Shown here in pieces: positions 32,842 through 41,198 of a DNA stretch of 56,485 nt. A program made the position numbers and the translations under genes. A model generated the notes under the pieces. That model was not told the DNA's origin and searched no databases. It worked only from the letters and a program-made list of their open reading frames with translations. The DNA comes from UBA993 sp964485855 (GTDB lineage: Bacteria; Bacillota; Dethiobacteria; DTU022). The stretch covers positions 1 through 56,485 of the forward strand of contig CAZAKI010000011.1 of NCBI GenBank assembly GCA_964485855.1, given 5' to 3'. The stretch's first letter is position 1. Each line of letters begins with the position of its first letter.

Positions 32842-33606
32842 TCAGGGTAGTAGATCTGCTATAAAATTCTTCAGTTCTCTTATATCAATGGCTAAACCAT
32901 AAATCTGATCATGGTTGTCGCTGCGTAATGTAGCGAAGATTACTGCAGCCACCTCGCCTTTTTCATTAAAGACCGGGCTACCGCTACTTCCGGGGTAAAT
33001 CATCGCCTCAATCACCAGGTGAGGCAGTTCACGCCCATAAGCTTCGTAGTAAGCAACTACTTGGCCCCTGTTGGCAATCCTGGCAAACTGCAGGGGATTA
33101 CCGATTACCAGGACATCTTCGCCAATTTCTAAAGTGCTGCCGGCCAGGGGTACTGCGGGCAATTCATCACCTTCAATTTTAAGCAGAGCCAGATCGGTAA
33201 ATGGTGATAAAAACCATTCGGAAACCAGAAATGAACCGTATTCAGGAAAAGAAACCCTAACCAGGTCTGCATTTTCAACTAAATGGCGATTGGTTACGAC
33301 CAACCCGTTTTCGTCAATATTAAAACCGCTGCCTCTCAGGCTATCCCGGTTAGAACCCACGATTTCTGTAAAAACCTGAACTACTGCTCCCCTTACTTCA
33401 GTAACCAGCGGGTCAGAAGAAAGAGACCACGATTCTTTCAAAAACTGTAAAGCAGGACCACTGAAAACTGATAACCAGCGTCCAGTGACCGTAAATAAGA
33501 AAATTAAGGCCAACAGTAGGGCTATCAGCCTAGACGTCTGGCGCAATATATTTTGCTGCAGATTGTCAGCGGGCAAGTTGTCCAGATCACCGTATTTTCG
33601 GTTCAA
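32842..33606 (-). CDS. Membrane-anchored trypsin-like serine protease (HtrA-like, no PDZ)
   Basis: The protein has an N-terminal hydrophilic stretch, one membrane helix (about 27-47) and an extracytoplasmic trypsin-like domain. The triad is visible as H108 (TNRHLV), D138 (FTDLALLK) and S208 (PGSSGSPV). No PDZ domain follows, so it is shorter than HtrA/DegP; it resembles single-domain S1C proteases. The start is doubtful: the TTG used here has no good ribosome binding site, and the frame stays open 16 codons further upstream to a TAA, where AGAGGG precedes ATC and ATT codons but no ATG/GTG. The true N-terminus may be longer. Confidence 0.85.
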   Translation of the reverse strand: MNRKYGDLDNLPADNLQQNILRQTSRLIALLLALIFLFTVTGRWLSVFSGPALQFLKESWSLSSDPLVTEVRGAVVQVFTEIVGSNRDSLRGSGFNIDENGLVVTNRHLVENADLVRVSFPEYGSFLVSEWFLSPFTDLALLKIEGDELPAVPLAGSTLEIGEDVLVIGNPLQFARIANRGQVVAYYEAYGRELPHLVIEAMIYPGSSGSPVFNEKGEVAAVIFATLRSDNHDQIYGLAIDIRELKNFIADLLP

Positions 33607-33674
33607 CTCATCGATCAGTTCACGATCATCTTTGCCCTCTTCGTTGTAAATGATTTAGTCCCTCTTCCCTGTTA

Positions 33675-33703
33675 TTGTTAACAACTGTTAAAGCTGATAA
33701 AAT
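33675..33703 (+). promoter_or_regulatory. Promoter with overlapping palindrome before the small 81-residue gene
   Basis: TTGTTA (33675-33680), 17-nt spacer, TAAAAT (33698-33703). The palindrome TTAACAACTGTTAA (33678-33691) overlaps the -35 and could be an operator. Confidence 0.5.
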
Positions 33704-33759
33704 AATTATAGTCTCATCGATCCAATCACGATCGGACTGGAATGGACTGATTAAACACC

Positions 33760-34005
33760 ATGAGTAATCAAGCGGATTCCTCCAGGTTAAAAAAAGAAGC
33801 ACTCCTGAAGAAAAAAGTACATCGAGCTCTTTTTAATGCACGGAAGGCTTTACATGAAAAAGATGAAGCTTCAGCCCGCCGTATCGTCAGAAAAGTAATT
33901 GAAGAGTCTGCCTCCCTTGCTTACGAAGCCAGCCTCGAAGGAGGCTTTAACTGGGTAGTTGAAGTTTTAAAACCGCTCGATGATCTCTTCCTGCCCGACG
34001 ATTAA
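33760..34005 (+). CDS. Small charged protein of unknown function
   Basis: An 81-residue protein with a Lys/Arg-rich helical first half (SRLKKEALLKKKVHRALFNA) and a more acidic C-terminus ending LDDLFLPDD. It has no signal peptide, membrane helix or Cys motif. The ribosome binding site is weak (TGGA about 17 nt upstream), but a good promoter lies 57 nt upstream and codon use is like that of the neighbours. I do not recognise the family. The next gene converges 8 nt away. Confidence 0.6.
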   Translation: MSNQADSSRLKKEALLKKKVHRALFNARKALHEKDEASARRIVRKVIEESASLAYEASLEGGFNWVVEVLKPLDDLFLPDD

Positions 34006-34013
34006 TCGCTAGT

Positions 34014-34613
34014 TTAAACAAAGGCAACAGCAAAAACTATTAATACGGCAAGGATAACCAGCATACCAACCATAAGTACCAAATGTAGGAAATAAATACC
34101 GATACTTCCCACTGTTGATAATCCATAGCTTTCGCGAATCGCAATAATCTGCAGGATCATAATCCAGATCGATAGGCCAAAGCTAACAAACCCAGCCAGA
34201 GCATTCCAACCCACACCCATGAAACCACTGGCGAAAGTGATCGGAACCCCGATAATTAAAGGAAAGTTTGCCAGGGCATATGCAGAAAAGAAACTCCAGT
34301 AAGCACCACTGCCTTTAAAAAGCCGAACCAGAAGATGGACTAGGCCGGTAATTAGAAAAATTGAGATAATAGTAATCAGAATTGAGGCAGCTACTATTAC
34401 AGATAATGGCAAATGAATCTTGGTTTCCAGCATTAGATCTTCAAGTGCTTGCAATGACTGTCGGTTATATAAAGACACGAGAAGATTCAAGATGGTGATA
34501 CTTAGATAGACCAGGAAAGCCTCGTTGGCAGGCCTTTCCTCGACAATATCTCTCAGTGTCTTGACCGGTTGAGTTAGAATACCAAAAAACCAGCTTAAAA
34601 TTTGTTCAAACAT
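34014..34613 (-). CDS. Yip1 family membrane protein
   Basis: This 199-residue protein starts with a short amphipathic segment and FGILTQPVKTLRDIVEERP, the typical opening of bacterial Yip1 domain proteins, followed by five membrane helices (from about residue 30). The function of the bacterial family is unknown; some members sit near ABC exporters, but not here. AAAGGAGG precedes the ATG. It is divergent from the cupin gene. Confidence 0.85.
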   Translation of the reverse strand: MFEQILSWFFGILTQPVKTLRDIVEERPANEAFLVYLSITILNLLVSLYNRQSLQALEDLMLETKIHLPLSVIVAASILITIISIFLITGLVHLLVRLFKGSGAYWSFFSAYALANFPLIIGVPITFASGFMGVGWNALAGFVSFGLSIWIMILQIIAIRESYGLSTVGSIGIYFLHLVLMVGMLVILAVLIVFAVAFV

Positions 34614-34717
34614 CAGTTATCCTCCTTTGAATCACCCGGCTGACACTTTACTGCTTTGATTTAGACAATTTACCCCATAATTCCTTTGTTGCAACCGATA
34701 ATAAACAAATTTAATAG

Positions 34718-34746
34718 TTGCACAAAAAATCATCCTATGCTAAAAT
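34718..34746 (+). promoter_or_regulatory. Promoter of the cupin-flavodiiron operon
   Basis: TTGCAC (34718-34723), 17-nt spacer, TAAAAT (34741-34746), 50 nt before the cupin start. Confidence 0.75.
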
Positions 34747-34752
34747 AAATAT

Positions 34753-34770
34753 AACCTATATAGTTAGGTT
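34753..34770. promoter_or_regulatory. Operator-like inverted repeat after the cupin promoter
   Basis: AACCTATATAGTTAGGTT has perfect 6-nt arms around TATAGT. It begins about 7 nt after the -10, over the expected transcription start, so a bound repressor would block initiation. The regulator family is unknown; Rrf2-type or similar redox regulators are candidates by analogy. Confidence 0.5.
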
Positions 34771-34795
34771 TAATTATTTTTACGAGGTGACCACG

Positions 34796-35116
34796 ATGCA
34801 AAAGTTTCTCGCACAAGCCTTAACCATGAAAGATCTTGCCGATTATCAACAAAATTCCGTCGTTAGCAAGGAAATTTTAAAGAAAACAACTGGCACGGTC
34901 ACCGTATTTGCATTTGATCAGGGTCAGGGGTTAAGTGAACACACCGCTCCTTTTGATGCCCTGGTAATGATTTTAGACGGCACTGCTGAAATAATTATTG
35001 CCGGTAAACCCCATCAGGTGAAAGAGGGCGAATTAATTATTATGCCCGCAAATGAACCTCATGAGCTAAAAGCAAACGAACAATTTAAAATGATGTTGGT
35101 GATGATTCGTTCATGA
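34796..35116 (+). CDS. Small cupin-domain protein
   Basis: A 106-residue single-domain cupin. The first cupin motif region lies around GLSEHTAPFDALVMILDGTAEI and the second around GELIIMPANEPHELKANEQFKM, with metal-ligand-type His/Glu residues in part. The family is functionally diverse; small stand-alone cupins often sit in redox-stress operons. Start 34796 follows CGAGGTG. The flavodiiron gene begins 38 nt later and no terminator lies between, so they are co-transcribed. Confidence 0.88.
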   Translation: MQKFLAQALTMKDLADYQQNSVVSKEILKKTTGTVTVFAFDQGQGLSEHTAPFDALVMILDGTAEIIIAGKPHQVKEGELIIMPANEPHELKANEQFKMMLVMIRS

Positions 35117-35154
35117 TATATTATTATTGATAAACCATTTGGGAGGTGTATCAA

Positions 35155-36354
35155 ATGTCATTTAAAGTAAATGATCATGTAACCTGGGTTGGAAAGATTG
35201 ATTGGGAACTGCGAAAATTCCATGGAGAAGAGCTAAGTGCTCATCATGGCAGCACTTACAATTCTTACCTGGTCAGGGGTCCGGAAAAAACTGTTTTAAT
35301 TGACACGGTCTGGGGTCCCTTCGCTAAGGAATTTGTTAAAAATCTAAAAAAAGAAATCGACTTGAAAAAAATTGATTATATCGTTGCCAACCATGCAGAG
35401 ACTGATCATAGCGGTGCGCTGCCGGAACTGTTGCGAGAAATCCCTGACACCCCGGTATACTGTAGCAATGCCGGGACAAAATCATTGCGCGGTCATTACC
35501 ACCAGGACTGGAATTTTAAACCGGTTAAAACTGGTGACAAAATTGAACTTGGTGGCGGTAAAGAACTGGTATTTGTCGAAGCAAAAATGTTACATTGGCC
35601 GGATAGCATGTTCTGCTATCTGACCGGGGACAGCATTCTTTTCCCCAATGATGCTTTCGGCCAACATTATGCAACAGAATATATGTTTAACGACCTAGTA
35701 GATCAAAACGAACTATATGCTGAAGCAATCAAGTACTATGCTAATATCCTGACTCCCTTTAGCAAGCTGGTTACTGCCAAGATCAAAGAGGTTGTCGGCA
35801 TGAACCTCCCGGTTGAGATGATCTGCCCCAGTCACGGAATAATCTGGCGTAATGACCCGTTACAGATTGTCAATAAATATCTGGAGTGGGCTGACAGCTA
35901 CCAGGAAAATCAGGTAACAATCATCTACGATACGATGTGGGATGGTACCAGGAGGGCTGCAGAAGCAATCGCCTCTGGTATAAAAAAATCGAATACCGAA
36001 ACAAACATTAAACTTTTTAACGCTGCCCGGTCCGATATCAATGATATTATAACCGAAATTTTCAAATCAAAGGCAATAGTAGTCGGATCGCCGACCATTA
36101 ATAAGGGAATCCTCCATTCAATTGCTTCATTGATGGAGATGGTTAAAGGACTTGGGTTTCAGAATAAAAAAGCAGCTGCCTTCGGTTGTTACGGCTGGAG
36201 CGGCGAATCAGTGAAAATGATTAATGGACTGCTCGAAGAAGCCGGATTCGAGCTAATCAATAAAGATGGTCTGCGCATGCTTTGGAATCCGGATGAAGAA
36301 GCAGTTGAAAAGGCAAAAACCTTAGGCCATGAAATAGGAACCGCCATTAAATAA
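35155..36354 (+). CDS. Flavodiiron protein (FprA family, O2/NO reductase)
   Basis: This 399-residue protein has an N-terminal metallo-beta-lactamase-like diiron domain (about 1-250) with H80, E82, D84 and H85 in NHAETDHSG, later ligands in TGDSILFPNDAFGQH and PSHG, and a C-terminal flavodoxin domain (about 253-399) with TIIYDTMWDGTRRAAEAI and GCYGWSGE for FMN. Flavodiiron proteins reduce O2 to water or NO to N2O in anaerobes. GGGAGG sits 8 nt before the ATG. It is second in the operon with the cupin and ends at a strong terminator. Confidence 0.95.
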   Translation: MSFKVNDHVTWVGKIDWELRKFHGEELSAHHGSTYNSYLVRGPEKTVLIDTVWGPFAKEFVKNLKKEIDLKKIDYIVANHAETDHSGALPELLREIPDTPVYCSNAGTKSLRGHYHQDWNFKPVKTGDKIELGGGKELVFVEAKMLHWPDSMFCYLTGDSILFPNDAFGQHYATEYMFNDLVDQNELYAEAIKYYANILTPFSKLVTAKIKEVVGMNLPVEMICPSHGIIWRNDPLQIVNKYLEWADSYQENQVTIIYDTMWDGTRRAAEAIASGIKKSNTETNIKLFNAARSDINDIITEIFKSKAIVVGSPTINKGILHSIASLMEMVKGLGFQNKKAAAFGCYGWSGESVKMINGLLEEAGFELINKDGLRMLWNPDEEAVEKAKTLGHEIGTAIK

Positions 36355-36379
36355 TCAGCAGTAGAAAGATCTTTGTTAC

Positions 36380-36430
36380 GGGAAAAAGGTTGATGACCAA
36401 CTATTCCGGTCATTGACCTTTCCCCTTTTT
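36380..36430 (+). terminator. Terminator of the cupin-flavodiiron operon
   Basis: 36380-36398 pairs with 36408-36424 over about 17 bp (two G-U pairs, 2-nt bulge), with a 9-nt loop and TTTTT after. The T-run overlaps the stop codon of the convergent tetR-type gene. Confidence 0.85.
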
Positions 36431-37037
36431 AGCCGCTAGCGCCGACCCCCTGCCAATAGAGATCGAGTAAGGCTAAAATCTGGTGATCGCTCACTTCTAA
36501 ATTATCAATGATCACCATGCCACCCATTACTACGTAAGTTAACGCCAGGAAAAGACGTCCGGCCATTTCGGCATCAATTTCAGGACGGATTTCTCCCGTT
36601 TCAATTCCCTTTTCGATCAATGCTGCCACTCCGGTTAACAGCTCTTTGCGCCTCTCGATCACCCAGTGCTGAAGCTCCTGAAAATTAAGCGGCTTTTCAT
36701 TATAGAGCAGGTGCAACCTCCTGCGGTTGTCCCTGATTAAATCAAGGTGTGTATCAATAATTTCCTGCATCACTCTTTTAACTGAAAGTGGTTTCTCCAA
36801 ATGCTTTTTAAAGGATTGCAGGTAAAATTCAGCACAATATGAAAAACACTGTTTAAAGAGATCTTCTTTACTGGTAAAATATTCATAAACAGTGCCTTTT
36901 CCTACTCCCGCCCGTTCAGCTATTTCGACCACGGTCACCTGATAAAAATCTTTTTCCAGGAATTTATCAACCGCAGCAAGGATGATCTGTTCTTTTTTAC
37001 CGATTTCTCCCTCGAGGGTACCGTAATAAGCGGCCAA
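36429..37037 (-). CDS. TetR/AcrR family transcriptional regulator
   Basis: This 202-residue protein has the TetR N-terminal helix-turn-helix with FYQVTVVEIAERAGVGKG and TVYEYFTSKEDLFKQCF, and a helical ligand-binding C-terminus. It starts at a TTG with AAGGAGG 8 nt upstream. It lies 63 nt after the RND permease gene in the same direction, so it is probably co-transcribed and represses the shared promoter upstream of the permease, where a palindrome is found. Ligand unknown. Confidence 0.92.
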   Translation of the reverse strand: MAAYYGTLEGEIGKKEQIILAAVDKFLEKDFYQVTVVEIAERAGVGKGTVYEYFTSKEDLFKQCFSYCAEFYLQSFKKHLEKPLSVKRVMQEIIDTHLDLIRDNRRRLHLLYNEKPLNFQELQHWVIERRKELLTGVAALIEKGIETGEIRPEIDAEMAGRLFLALTYVVMGGMVIIDNLEVSDHQILALLDLYWQGVGASG

Positions 37038-37100
37038 GCCTCATACCTCCTTCGATCAGATCAAAATGATAGAACAGCATTCTGATTAACTATGAAACTG

Positions 37101-40100
37101 CTACCAATATGATCCCATCAGGTAAAGAATGATTGCTGCAATAATCAAGACTAAAACCATTCTTAAAACCAACATGATATATTTGCGATCTCTTCCATCA
37201 ACATGGCCATTGAGATTGCCATCTGCTTCTTTCAAGGCAGTCCAGTTTAAAGCATCCTTCGCTTTATTGTTTTCCCGGTTAACTACTTTATAGATAGAAG
37301 GAATAGCCAACAATAAAAGGATTGTGCCGGTGATCTGCCCGCCAATAATCGTTATCGCCATTGGCGCCTGAAGTTGTCCGCCTTCGCCCAGGCCCATGGC
37401 CAGTGGCACCAGGCCTAAAACTGTAGTAGCGGTAGTCATCAGAATTGGTCGCAACCTGGCCGCAGCGCCCTCGACGATTGCTTCCTTCAGAGGCAATCCA
37501 TTGATCCGGCGCTGTTGATTGATAAAATCAACCATAATGATACCATCATTTACCAAGATCCCGGAAAGGACAACCACACCAATCATCGCGGGGATACTAA
37601 CTTCATTGCCGGTTATAATCAACCCAAAAACTGCTCCGGTAAAAGCAAGAGGCAGACTGCAAATAATAATAAAAGGGTGGAGAAGCGATTCAAATTGAGC
37701 CGCCATTACAAGGTATACTAGCAGCGCAGCAACAATGATGACCAGCCGCAACTCAGAAGTCACATCACCCATAATGTTGGAACTGCCGGCTGTTCTGATT
37801 TCATAACCGGAAGGCAGAACTAAATCATCCAGAATCTCTAAAGCGTTATCTGTTGCCGTGCCCAAATCAATATCGGTAAACTGCATTTGAATCTGACCAA
37901 CAATCTGTTGATTCTCCCTGGGAATACTTTGTGGTCCAAAGGCTTCATCAAGGTTGGCGATATCAGCCAGCAGCATATATTCACCGGTTGGAGAATAAAA
38001 ACCGATATTGCCAAGATCCTCAAGATCATTAATATCTCTTTTCTGATAACCAAGCACTACATTCAGCACCCCACTGTCTGTCTCAATACGGCTGACAGGA
38101 ATTCCTTCAAGCGCCTGGCGCACTGCTGTGGCTACCTGGATCAAAGTTACTCCTTTTTGCAAGGCTTTTCCGTGGTCAAGCTTGATATGTATTTCAGGGC
38201 GGCTTTTTTCAAGTGATGACTGAATATCTGAAAATATTTGCTGTGACTCGAGCATTTTAACTGCCTTGTCAGTAAGCGCAGTTACTTCCTCCAGATCATC
38301 ACCGCTTATGACCAGATCGACACTGGTCTCCAAACCGGCTGCATCAAGCAAAGATTCACGAGCAATAAGGATCTCTGCGTCAATCGGAATTTTTTCAAGC
38401 GATTCCCGAACTTCATCAATAATCTTATTCATCGAATCAAGATATTCGGGATCGATCTCAACTCTAACCTGGGCCTCATTAGATACCCCCCCTTCTCCTG
38501 GAATACCAATAAAACCTGCCCCTCCAATCTGGACTGAAGATGATATGATTTCAGGCCTATTGCTTAGAATTTCTTCTACCTGATCAACATAACTGTCAGT
38601 AGTACTCATCACTGTTCCAGGCGGTAAAGCAATATCAATGTTAAAAGCAGATTCATCAGGGCTTGGAAATAGTTCGCTGCCAAGGGTGTTGTAACCAATA
38701 ATACCAACGATAACAAATAGCGCTGCAAAAACCAGAATCCACCAGGGATATTTAACGGCAAGTTCAAGCAATGAACGGTAATCGGGCCATCTTTTTGATT
38801 TGTTGCCTTGCTTGCCGCTCTTCGCCTCCTGCTTCAGTGATCGCGATGCCAACAGAGGGATCACCGTCAGAGCAATAATCAAAGAAGCGAGAATGGCACA
38901 GGCCACGGTGATTGCAAATTCCCAAAAAAGCTGTCCGGCTAATCCACTTAAAAAGACTACAGGGAAAAAGACGCTGAGTGTAGTCAGAGTCGAAGCCGTT
39001 ACAGCCCCGGATACCTCTTGAGCACCCTCGACAGCAGCATCCGCGGGGGTTTTGCCCATCTGGTAATGACGATAAATGTTTTCACTGACAACGATAGCAT
39101 TATCAACAAGCATCCCTGCTGCCAGGGCCAGGCCGCCAAGGGTCATCAGATTGATGGTAAGTTCGGTAAAATACAAAAGAGTGAATGTGGTGATTACTGC
39201 CGCCGGAATACTGATACCAATAAACATAGTTGTCCGCCAATTCTTGAGAAAAAGAATCAGCACCAAAACTGCGAGGATTGCTCCACCAATCAGCGACCAG
39301 GCCAGATCGGCAAGGGCGCTTTCAATTTCTGCAGCCTGATCAAAAATGGTATTAAAAACTATTGGAAATTCTCCGTCGACACTCTCTTCAGCCATTTTTT
39401 CAAGAGTAACCCTGATTTGGCGGGCAACCAGAACCGTGTTTGCATCTCCTTCTTTCTGAAAAACCAGGCTAACACTGGGTTGACGATTGAAACGACTAAT
39501 CGTTGAAGGGTTATAAGTATCCTCTTCAATATCCGCCAACATCCCAAGTGAGATTGGATTGATCGGAAAATCATCCCCGAAATCCATTGTGCCAAAAGCA
39601 GACCCTCCGGGAACCATAGAGCTTAAAATAACTGTTGTAGCCAAGTCGGTCAGGTTTTGTTCAAGAAGACCGGTAGCGTTAGTGATATCACGACTGATGT
39701 CGCTTTGAATCCCCTCCAGCCAGGCACCGTAATCAGGAATACTAATCACCGGCTCTTGACGAATCGTTTCCCAATCCTGGTGGAAAGCCAGGGTCAGTTG
39801 ATTGGGACTGGATTCAATAATTAGTGGTGAACTAGCGGTTAGAGCGCGGATCTGTTCAATTGAAATATCGTTCTGCAGGAGCAGCTCCTGATTAAGAGGA
39901 ACTCTGAGCAATCCATTCTGCCATTTTGCCTCATCAAGAAGCCATACATCTTCCAACCTGGTTGAGTTAAGATCACCCAGCAGAGATTCGTTTTGGGTAT
40001 CCTGCAGCGGAATCTGCCCGAGAGCGGTTAAGGACATAACCAGGCTTTGCAAATCCTGATCATAGGATACACTGGGATTGGCAGTAAACAAAAGCAGGCG

Positions 40101-41078
40101 AGCGGACATATCTCCATCGCTTTCAGCAACCCATTGGTCATTCAAAGGCAGATAAAGGTTGCCGGCGGCAAAAGTGACCTCGTCAAAATTGAACAGATCG
40201 TCCCAATATATGTCGTTTACCGGAACCGGCCTCGTTGGCTGATTGCCACTGTCGGATATGAGGTTATTCTGACTGGAAAGAAGTTGGTTTAAATTTATAT
40301 CTACTTCCTGACCAACCAAACTGGTAAGCGCTTCCTGATCTATTTTGAAGCCGACGATTAAATTTGAAAGCAAATTGCTGTCAGCAAAACGGCCAAGGAA
40401 CCTAATCCGAACCTGCCGGTCTTCCAACTCGATGATCCCGGCAGGGAGATCGATTAAACTGGCCCGTAAAATATTGGCTATCTGTTCAAAGGAAATCTCA
40501 TATTCCGCCATTACTTCAGGCGTCGTCCGGATAAAGAGATCCTGGCGGGCTCCGCCTTGAATTTGCACACTGGCAACACCGCTCAAAGACTCTAAACGCG
40601 GCTTCGCTTTTTCTTCCAACCAAGCGGTTAGCTGAACTGGATCGTCACTTCCACTTGCCGCAACCTGCATAATTGGTAACAATGTAGGATCGAATTCAAA
40701 CAACAGGGGACGCTGTACCCCTTCAGGAAAAGACAATAAATCCATGCGAACATTAACATCTTCACGTACTGTTTTAATATCGGCACCCCAGTTAAATCGC
40801 ATGATCACCAGGGAGAGGTTTTCTCTTGAAAATGAATTTAAACCGGTTAAACCGCTTACGGCAGAAACACTATCTTCGATCGGTTTTGTTACCAATTCTA
40901 ATGTTTCCTGGGGAGAACTACCTGGAAAAACAGTAATCACGGCAAGAACGGGTGCCTGTATTTCCGGTAGTAGATCAAGCGGACTTTGATAAAGACTAAC
41001 CAGTCCAATGACCAGAACAAGGATCAGGATCATTAAGGTAGCTATCGGTCTCTTCACTGATAATGCAGATAAATTCAA
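37101..41078 (-). CDS. RND family efflux permease with a large extracytoplasmic insertion
   Basis: This protein has 1325 residues, against about 1020-1050 in AcrB-like permeases. TM1 (about 12-30) and the first porter segment (DLLPEIQAPVLAVITVFPG) are normal. About 250 extra residues lie between roughly 245 and 510, before the segment PSTISRFNRQPSVSLVFQKE rejoins the family pattern. The transmembrane core has GMLVDNAIVVSENIYRH and LVNDGIIMVDFIN; the second proton-relay Asp of the AcrB Asp pair appears as Asn. No membrane-fusion or outer-membrane partner is present. It likely exports hydrophobic compounds or lipids under TetR control. AGGAGG precedes the ATG. Confidence 0.9.
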   Translation of the reverse strand: MNLSALSVKRPIATLMILILVLVIGLVSLYQSPLDLLPEIQAPVLAVITVFPGSSPQETLELVTKPIEDSVSAVSGLTGLNSFSRENLSLVIMRFNWGADIKTVREDVNVRMDLLSFPEGVQRPLLFEFDPTLLPIMQVAASGSDDPVQLTAWLEEKAKPRLESLSGVASVQIQGGARQDLFIRTTPEVMAEYEISFEQIANILRASLIDLPAGIIELEDRQVRIRFLGRFADSNLLSNLIVGFKIDQEALTSLVGQEVDINLNQLLSSQNNLISDSGNQPTRPVPVNDIYWDDLFNFDEVTFAAGNLYLPLNDQWVAESDGDMSARLLLFTANPSVSYDQDLQSLVMSLTALGQIPLQDTQNESLLGDLNSTRLEDVWLLDEAKWQNGLLRVPLNQELLLQNDISIEQIRALTASSPLIIESSPNQLTLAFHQDWETIRQEPVISIPDYGAWLEGIQSDISRDITNATGLLEQNLTDLATTVILSSMVPGGSAFGTMDFGDDFPINPISLGMLADIEEDTYNPSTISRFNRQPSVSLVFQKEGDANTVLVARQIRVTLEKMAEESVDGEFPIVFNTIFDQAAEIESALADLAWSLIGGAILAVLVLILFLKNWRTTMFIGISIPAAVITTFTLLYFTELTINLMTLGGLALAAGMLVDNAIVVSENIYRHYQMGKTPADAAVEGAQEVSGAVTASTLTTLSVFFPVVFLSGLAGQLFWEFAITVACAILASLIIALTVIPLLASRSLKQEAKSGKQGNKSKRWPDYRSLLELAVKYPWWILVFAALFVIVGIIGYNTLGSELFPSPDESAFNIDIALPPGTVMSTTDSYVDQVEEILSNRPEIISSSVQIGGAGFIGIPGEGGVSNEAQVRVEIDPEYLDSMNKIIDEVRESLEKIPIDAEILIARESLLDAAGLETSVDLVISGDDLEEVTALTDKAVKMLESQQIFSDIQSSLEKSRPEIHIKLDHGKALQKGVTLIQVATAVRQALEGIPVSRIETDSGVLNVVLGYQKRDINDLEDLGNIGFYSPTGEYMLLADIANLDEAFGPQSIPRENQQIVGQIQMQFTDIDLGTATDNALEILDDLVLPSGYEIRTAGSSNIMGDVTSELRLVIIVAALLVYLVMAAQFESLLHPFIIICSLPLAFTGAVFGLIITGNEVSIPAMIGVVVLSGILVNDGIIMVDFINQQRRINGLPLKEAIVEGAAARLRPILMTTATTVLGLVPLAMGLGEGGQLQAPMAITIIGGQITGTILLLLAIPSIYKVVNRENNKAKDALNWTALKEADGNLNGHVDGRDRKYIMLVLRMVLVLIIAAIILYLMGSYW

Positions 41079-41105
41079 CGCTAATCCTCCTGACGAACAA
41101 ACCGG

Positions 41106-41137
41106 CCGACTGGTCGGTCGGCAACTTTTAAATTATA
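41106..41137 (-). promoter_or_regulatory. Promoter and TetR operator candidate for the RND-tetR operon
   Basis: A minus-strand TATAAT lies at 41132-41137. Downstream of it, CCGAC-TG-GTCGG (41106-41117) is a palindrome with 5-nt arms, followed by a further TCGG repeat. It covers the start of the transcript, a usual place for a TetR repressor site. The -35 is weak. Confidence 0.55.
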
Positions 41138-41198
41138 TCATAACGTATCGTTTGCTGATATCTGACAATTACGACTAGCTGATGAAGGCAGATGGAAG

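Noticed and set aside
33675..33692. Rex (redox) operator upstream of the 81-residue gene
   Set aside because: The first half TTGTTAA fits, but the second half is TGTTAAA instead of TTAACAA, so it is not a Rex-type inverted repeat.
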